Source of the DNA: Paramecium sonneborni | Taxonomy: Eukaryota; Ciliophora; Oligohymenophorea; Peniculida; Parameciidae | DNA length: 64,000 nt | Reading direction: 5' to 3' | NCBI GenBank assembly: GCA_905182985.1 | Contig: CAJJDN010000065.1 | Span: 214,522 to 278,521 of the forward strand | In this document: positions 59,370-64,000 of the stretch, one piece after another | Position numbering within the stretch: the stretch's first letter is position 1 | Layout of the letters: every line of letters starts with the position of its first letter | Notes under the pieces: generated by a model | What the model was told of the DNA's origin: nothing | The model's database searches: none | Seen by the model: the letters and a program-made list of their open reading frames with translations, nothing else | Made by a program: the position numbers and the translations under genes

Positions 59370-59931
59370 TATCTGAATATATTTAGAAAAATAAAACATA
59401 TTAAAAATTTACAGTGTTAATAAATTGAAATCTAAAAAAATTATTGACAAAGCTAGTTTTAGAACATGCCCTATAATTTATACAATTTATGATAAAAAAA
59501 CAGACTTAAATATTGCTTTCACTTTGACTGACCTCTAATTAGAAACAATAATAAAATATGAAGATCTAATAATTCATTTTGATAAAGAGTAAAAATTGAT
59601 ATTATAAAACTATTTATGAGGGATCAAGTATTATAAGAGAAATCTTTCAATAATACAATCTTAATTCAATAGGTTGAGATATAAATACTCTAGATATTGA
59701 TTTAAAATAATATACTTCTAAAATTAAGAATTGGATGTCACTGTAAAAAATTATTATGCAAAAAATTGGAATCCTTATCTATTTATTATTAATCATAGAA
59801 GAAATTGATATATGTAATTTAGACTGATATTTTAGAGAGTATTTGAAAAAAAGAATAATTATATTAGTAACAACATTTTTTGATATTCAAATAACACTAA
59901 GTTTTATATATGATTTTTATTAATTTAAATA
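59370..59931 (+). pseudogene. Remnant of a decayed plus-strand gene
   Basis: Between the cold-shock gene and the C2 gene, protein-like pieces occur in shifting frames: IIDKASFRTCPIIYTIYDKK and LTDLQLETIIKYEDLIIHFD (59430-59605), YEGSSIIREIFQQYNLNSIG (59617-59675), DINTLDIDLKQYTSKIKNWM (59680-59740) and NWNPYLFIINHRRN (59767-59810), each ended by TGA. Spacing between pieces is one or two bases off frame, as expected from indels in a dead copy. Family unknown. Confidence 0.5.
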
Positions 59932-60755
59932 ATGTCTGGAACACTAATAATAAAGCCATTAAGTGCAAAATTGACACACGATACTGAAACATTTGGAAGA
60001 ATGGATCCATTTTGTTTAATTAGAGTAGGAAGTTAAACTTAAAGAACTCGCTCACATACAGATGCTGGTAAGTACCCATCATGGAGTGATTCTCTTTCAT
60101 TCCGCAGAACTTCAGAACTTATTGCTGATGTAGAGGTTTGGGATAAAGATGAAGTTAGCAAAAATGACTTGATAGGTCAAGGATCATTGGCTTTATAAAC
60201 ATATTTCACAAAACCAAATGGAACTGAATGGGTTACCCTGACTTATAAAGTATATTTAGTTTTAATATATAGGGTAAATCTGCTGGATAGGTTTTAATCG
60301 ATGTTTAGTTCTTTCCTGATGGTGGTGTTAAACCACCTATGATGCCTGGTTACTCACAACCATATTATCCACCAAACCAACCTTATCCATAATAGCCATT
60401 ATATCCTCCATAACCAAACTATCCACCTTAATAACCTTATCCACCTTAATAGCCTGGCTATCCTCCATAAGGATATCCAGCATAAGGATATCCATAACAA
60501 CCATATCCACCATAACCAGGATATCCACCATAGCCAGGATACCCACCATAATAACCAGGATATCCACCTTAATAACCAGGATATCCACCCTAATAACCAG
60601 GATATCCACCTTAACCAGGCTATCCACCTTAAACAGGCTATCCTCCTTAATAACCTGGATACCCATAATAGCCTGGCTATCCACCTTAACCTGGATACCC
60701 TTAATAGCCTGGTTATCCAGGTTATCCTCAATAAGGATATCAAAAGCCTTTTTGA
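59932..60755 (+). CDS. C2-domain protein with PGYPPQ repeats
   Basis: 266 residues, one 23-nt intron (GTATATTTAGTTTTAATATATAG). The N-terminal 125 residues are a C2 domain: MSGTLIIKPLSAKLTHDTET, MDPFCLIRVGSQTQRTRSHT, GKYPSWSDSLSFRRTSELI, DVEVWDKDEVSKNDLIGQGS, with the Asp residues that bind Ca2+ in C2 domains (MDPF and WDKDE). The C-terminal 130 residues are about 18 repeats of [Q]PGYPPQ/PYPPQ, like the N termini of annexin VII/XI and other Pro/Gly/Tyr-rich tails that drive aggregation or multivalent binding. Likely a Ca2+-dependent membrane-binding protein. In two other minus frames this repeat makes long shadow frames of Ile/Asp and Trp/Leu repeats. Confidence 0.9.
60310..60740 (+). repeat. 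Degenerate tandem repeat coding PGYPPQ
   Basis: About 18 imperfect copies of an 18-21 base unit of the type GGATATCCACCTTAATAACCA inside the C2 gene. Copies differ mainly at third positions, indicating selection for the peptide rather than a recent DNA expansion. Confidence 0.85.
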
Positions 60756-60885
60756 AATATAAATCATTATTAAGAAAAAAGTAACATAGATTTTATATAT
60801 ATTATTTATAAATCTACAAAAGAGAATTAGAGTAAAATTTAACTTAGCTTTATAAATATTAATTCTTTAATAAAATACTTAATAT

Positions 60886-61209
60886 ATGACTGATTATACT
60901 ATTATTATCTCATTTAGCATTCTTCTTTGCTTCTTATTGTTTTTTGAGCTAATTAGCATCCACAAAGACGATAGTCTTACATCTCTTAATAACTTTTAAC
61001 CATTTTAATTTGCACTTGACGCATTCAAGCCTATCCTCTTTAAATATATATACTTTAATGCCACCTTTTTTGTGGTCTTTGCTTTCTTTCTGAAAATTGG
61101 CTTTGTTTAGCCTCCATAACCAGCTTGTTTCATGTCGTACCTTCTTCTACCTTATGCAAATGGACTTTCCTTGCTCTTTTTATATTAGGAAACTTTGCAA
61201 CTTTAATGA
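60886..61209 (+). CDS. Small membrane protein
   Basis: 107 codons, intronless. MTDYTIIISFSILLCFLLFF forms a membrane segment; a short loop (LISIHKDDSLTSLNNFQPFQ) leads to a second and third hydrophobic stretch (YIYFNATFFVVFAFFLKIGF, YLLLPYANGLSLLFLYQ). No known family. An intron in the last codons could extend it past the TGA at 61207, but I found no clear junction. Confidence 0.5.
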
Positions 61210-61391
61210 TTTCCACATTTTCTGCAGTAGGTTTTTCTATTCTTTGGTACGTTCACCATTTAATATTTTTTAAATAAAATTTAATCATTTTTAAAAAAAT
61301 TTTTATAAGAAAAATATTCAAGAAATATTATATTACAAAAGGAATATGCATAATTATCATTCTTTATATCGATATGATATTACTTAGATGA

Positions 61392-62062
61392 TCAGTCAAT
61401 GTCCTTTAATAAACTATTAATCTCTTCTGCAGAATAATCAGGTAAATTTGGTTAAATAATTGGCTGAGAATTTGATCGTTTAAGTGGAGTAAATTACTTT
61501 TTGTTTTTCATTTAATCAGCTGATTTATTTCTAAAAATATTAATTATAATAAAAACACTCTTTCTTCGAAATGAAGAGATCCATTTATGGTTGAAACTTA
61601 TGGAAGTGGAAACTATTCTTTTACAAGTAGAGATTCAGTTAATATTTGTACTATTACTTCTTGTTAAGAATTATCTTGTTTCTTTTTTGTATTCTATTTT
61701 CTCTATTTGATATTTTAATCTTCTGATTTAACCATTAAATAAAATGCAAAGCATATCACACAAACCAATAAAATTCCAATTTATTATTACAAAGACAAAA
61801 ATATTTAAAGGTTATTGTAAAAAATAGTCATCTATTCTAACATACTTGTTTTTGCCTGCATCCAATTTGTAATTTCAGTATTCAAATGATTCTTTTAACC
61901 AATTTATTGCATATCATTTTAGTAAAGTGCTAAATCTACTTCACTTAATTTAACATCTTGAGCATTAATAGGAGTATTGAATTTAGTATGAATCTATATT
62001 TGCTTTTTAGGAATCGCTTGCACAATACCTAAAAACACTATAATCCAGAGCATTAATTTCAT
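61392..62062 (-). CDS. Single-pass membrane protein with signal peptide
   Basis: About 200 residues, two introns (28 nt, and one of 34 or 40 nt with alternative donors). Signal peptide MKLMLWIIVFLGIVQAIPK; a luminal helical region (DVKLSEVDLALYQNDMQQIG, EITNWMQAKTSMLEQMTIF); a membrane helix IGILLVCVICFAFYLMV; and a cytosolic tail with basic and Pro/Ser parts (KQFTPLKRSNSQPIIQPNLP) ending YSAEEINSLLKDID. Divergent from Kin17, 27 bases between start codons. No family recognised. Confidence 0.6.
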
Positions 62063-62089
62063 TTAAAACGAATATTAATAAAAATAATA

Positions 62090-63289
62090 ATGTATAGTTA
62101 AACATATGGAAAATAATAAGCAACCAAGACTGCAAAATTGAAATTCTTTTGTTAAATGTGTAGAAAATAATGTTATGATGAAAATGGATTTCGTTGTCAT
62201 TTAAACTCAGGTCATCATATGAAAATGATGCGGCTTTATAATGAAGATCCTGACTTTTATATTGAATAATTTAGTTAAGAATTTGAAACAGCTTTTATGG
62301 AGATATTAAAAGAAAAATATAAAGATTAAAAGATCGGCTCCAATAAAGTTTACGAAGATATGATTAGAAAAGTAGATCATGTACATTTAAATGGAACAAA
62401 ATGGACTAAATTAGCAGATTTCATTTAATATTTGATTTCAAATAATAAAATTGGGTTCGATCATTCTCAAGGAGATATTGTAATTTGGAATCTGAATTTC
62501 AACCCAGAAAAAATAAAATATGATAAAGTAGAAACAAAAAAAGTTAAGTTAGTTGAAAAATAAAATGCTTTAATTGATAAATCATTAGAAAAGCAGATCA
62601 TTAAAGGATAAAAACTAAATGAATAAGATACTGATAATTAAGAATCTGTGGATTTAAAATTTTCAGAATAAAAAATTAATAACAATTAAATTGAAGCATA
62701 GCCATAAGAATAATTTATATCATTTGATATAACTTTCAATTAGGGGAATAAAAAAGACAGTCAAATTGTTTTGGATGTTGAGAATTAAGGAAATAAATAG
62801 TGGATAGAAGAAAGTCTTCTTAAATAATAAGGTTTGAAGGAAAATATGGAGAAATTATATTAAAATATCAAGTATAAAAATAATTAAAACACAGTAAGCT
62901 AGCCCTTGTAAATACCAGAATAAGTTGCCGATGATTTTCCATGGATTAAAGAAAACATTTTTGTAAAAATTATAGATAAATAATTAAACAATGGAAAATA
63001 CTATGGAAAGAAAGGAATTGTTAAAAGAGTTATTGATTAATTTGGTGGGTTAATTGAAATTTAAAGTAGTACTAAAGAAAAAGTTATTATTGATTAGAAA
63101 TTCCTTTAAACAGTCATACCTAAGATTGGAAACTTAGTAATGATTTTGAAGGAAGGACAGCATAGAGGAAAAATAGGAAAACTTGAAAGTATTCACTAAG
63201 ACAACTATAGTGGAAGTGTATATTTAGAAAATGAAAATATTCTTTTAGAAATGCCTTTTGATTTATTTAGTAAAATTAATTAAGAATGA
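62090..63289 (+). CDS. KIN: Kin17 DNA/RNA-binding protein
   Basis: 399 codons, no intron. Near the N terminus is the family's C2H2 zinc finger FFCQMCRKQCYDENGFRCHL followed by HH, then the conserved winged-helix region: FYIEQFSQEFETAFMEILKE, NKVYEDMIRKVDHVHLNGTK and WTKLADFIQYL. A Gln/Asn-rich linker follows. The C-terminal 120 residues contain tandem SH3-like folds with a KOW motif (YYGKKGIVKRVIDQFGGLIE, then MILKEGQHRGKIGKLESIH). Kin17 acts in DNA replication/repair and splicing. The N terminus is about ten residues shorter than in animals. Confidence 0.93.
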
Positions 63290-63915
63290 ATTATAATTAT
63301 ACAAAGGTCCTATTTTACAAAATTTTGATAGAATTGTTTCAATCTTGTTTTGAGTTAAAAATACTAAATTACATAAGAATAAACTTATAAAACACTTTCT
63401 TGGCAACCTTTTTTTTCTCAATTTTCAATGAATATATAAAATTATTCACACTTGATCTATTTAATAAATATTTGATATAAATTCCCAATTTGTAAATATT
63501 AATTAATTTATTTTTGATAACATACTTAAGATAATTAAGAAAATAAATGAATAGAATTACTTATATATATTATCTAAAGTTTTAAAGGTTTAAAACAGCA
63601 ATCAAAAGAACAAAACAGCCTTGTAGATTTATGGATTTCTTGCAATATGAGAACATAGCCTAACTTTATAATCACAAATAAGGTTTTATTATTATTTATA
63701 AAAAAATTCTTATTTTATTTGTACCTACTTATCTATTGAATTAATGACATAGTAATAAATTTGTTATCCTTCTTTAACAAAAATTGAATATGAAATAAAG
63801 CAAGATGTATTCTTGTTTTCATCATAATTTTAGAATTTAATTAATATTGTTTATAATATTAATACTAAACTGATGTTGAGATATCAAATAAATTTTTTTT
63901 GATTTGATAGATGGA
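63290..63915. other. AT-rich region with a doubtful short frame
   Basis: Mostly spacer. A short plus-strand start at about 63631 (MDFLQYENIAQLYNHKQ) is followed by low-complexity sequence and a stop; it may be the first exon of a decayed gene. Nothing else supported. Confidence 0.35.
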
Positions 63916-64000
63916 ATGGGGTCTTAAAAAGAAATTGAAAATAAAATTTGGGACACTAAAAATTTTAAATAATACTATGTTGTATAAATAAAACAAATTT
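63916..64000 (+). CDS. 5' end of a gene running out of the window
   Basis: ATG at 63916 opens a frame MGSQKEIENKIWDTKNFKQY with coding-like composition that is still open at the window edge. A second ATG five bases upstream in another frame gives a more basic, less convincing reading. N-terminal Gly2 could be coincidental. Too short to identify. Confidence 0.35.

Noticed and set aside
60337..60767. Two overlapping minus-strand frames rich in Ile/Asp/Val and in Trp/Leu/Ile repeats
   Set aside because: They are shadows of the PGYPPQ repeat of the plus-strand C2 gene; the repeat unit is TGA-free in several frames.

Overview
Ciliate macronuclear DNA, most probably genus Paramecium. In every convincing gene TAA and TAG are read through as glutamine and only TGA stops, the DNA is roughly three-quarters A+T, genes lie tens to a few hundred bases apart on both strands, and coding frames are interrupted by introns that are mostly 20-35 nt long (GT..AG). 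Family-level markers agree: a trichocyst matrix protein, a cyclic-nucleotide-domain K+ channel, a cysteine-rich secreted protein of surface-antigen type, a RIB43A ciliary protein and many coiled-coil proteins. All gene models below use the ciliate code (TAA/TAG=Gln). I joined exons by hand so that the frame stays open and, where a family is recognisable, so that its motifs are restored; for most models total length minus introns is a multiple of three.

Layout. 0.5-3.0 kb: one unknown gene and an 814-base N gap whose two flanks are the same 363 bases. 3.0-7.0 kb: MORN-repeat protein (+), ankyrin-repeat protein (-). 7.4-9.3 kb: decayed gene, AT-rich spacer. 9.3-16.8 kb: cysteine-rich secreted protein, SANT protein, PROPPIN (Atg18/WIPI), two coiled-coil proteins, a gene remnant, RIB43A-like protein, amino-acid transporter. 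16.9-26.0 kb: CNBD K+ channel, DH-PH-PX-FERM-like RhoGEF, small GTPase with a very long coiled coil. 26.3-33.2 kb: Atg12/Atg8-like protein, LRR-ankyrin protein, trichocyst matrix protein, several unknown small or membrane proteins. 33.7-37 kb: coiled-coil protein, small unknown gene, 5S rRNA. 37.6-46 kb: Cdc16/APC6, PP2A scaffold A, unknown conserved-looking proteins, ribosomal protein L31, Prp19. 46.7-52.7 kb: small acidic protein, polytopic membrane protein, SUN-domain protein, R2R3-type Myb, MFS transporter. 53-64 kb: remnants, CTD-type phosphatase, coiled-coil and unknown genes, cold-shock-domain protein, C2 protein with PGYPPQ repeats, membrane proteins, Kin17, and the start of one gene cut by the window edge.

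There is no operon logic: neighbours have unrelated housekeeping, ciliary, secretory and signalling roles. Two autophagy-type genes (PROPPIN, Atg12/8-like) occur 15 kb apart. At least five stretches look like decaying gene copies (7.4-8.6, 14.1-14.7, 45.9-46.1, 53.2-54.0 and 59.4-59.9 kb), as expected in a lineage with whole-genome duplications. I found no tRNA, CRISPR, transposase or telomeric repeat. No family assignment has been checked by database search; all come from reading motifs.
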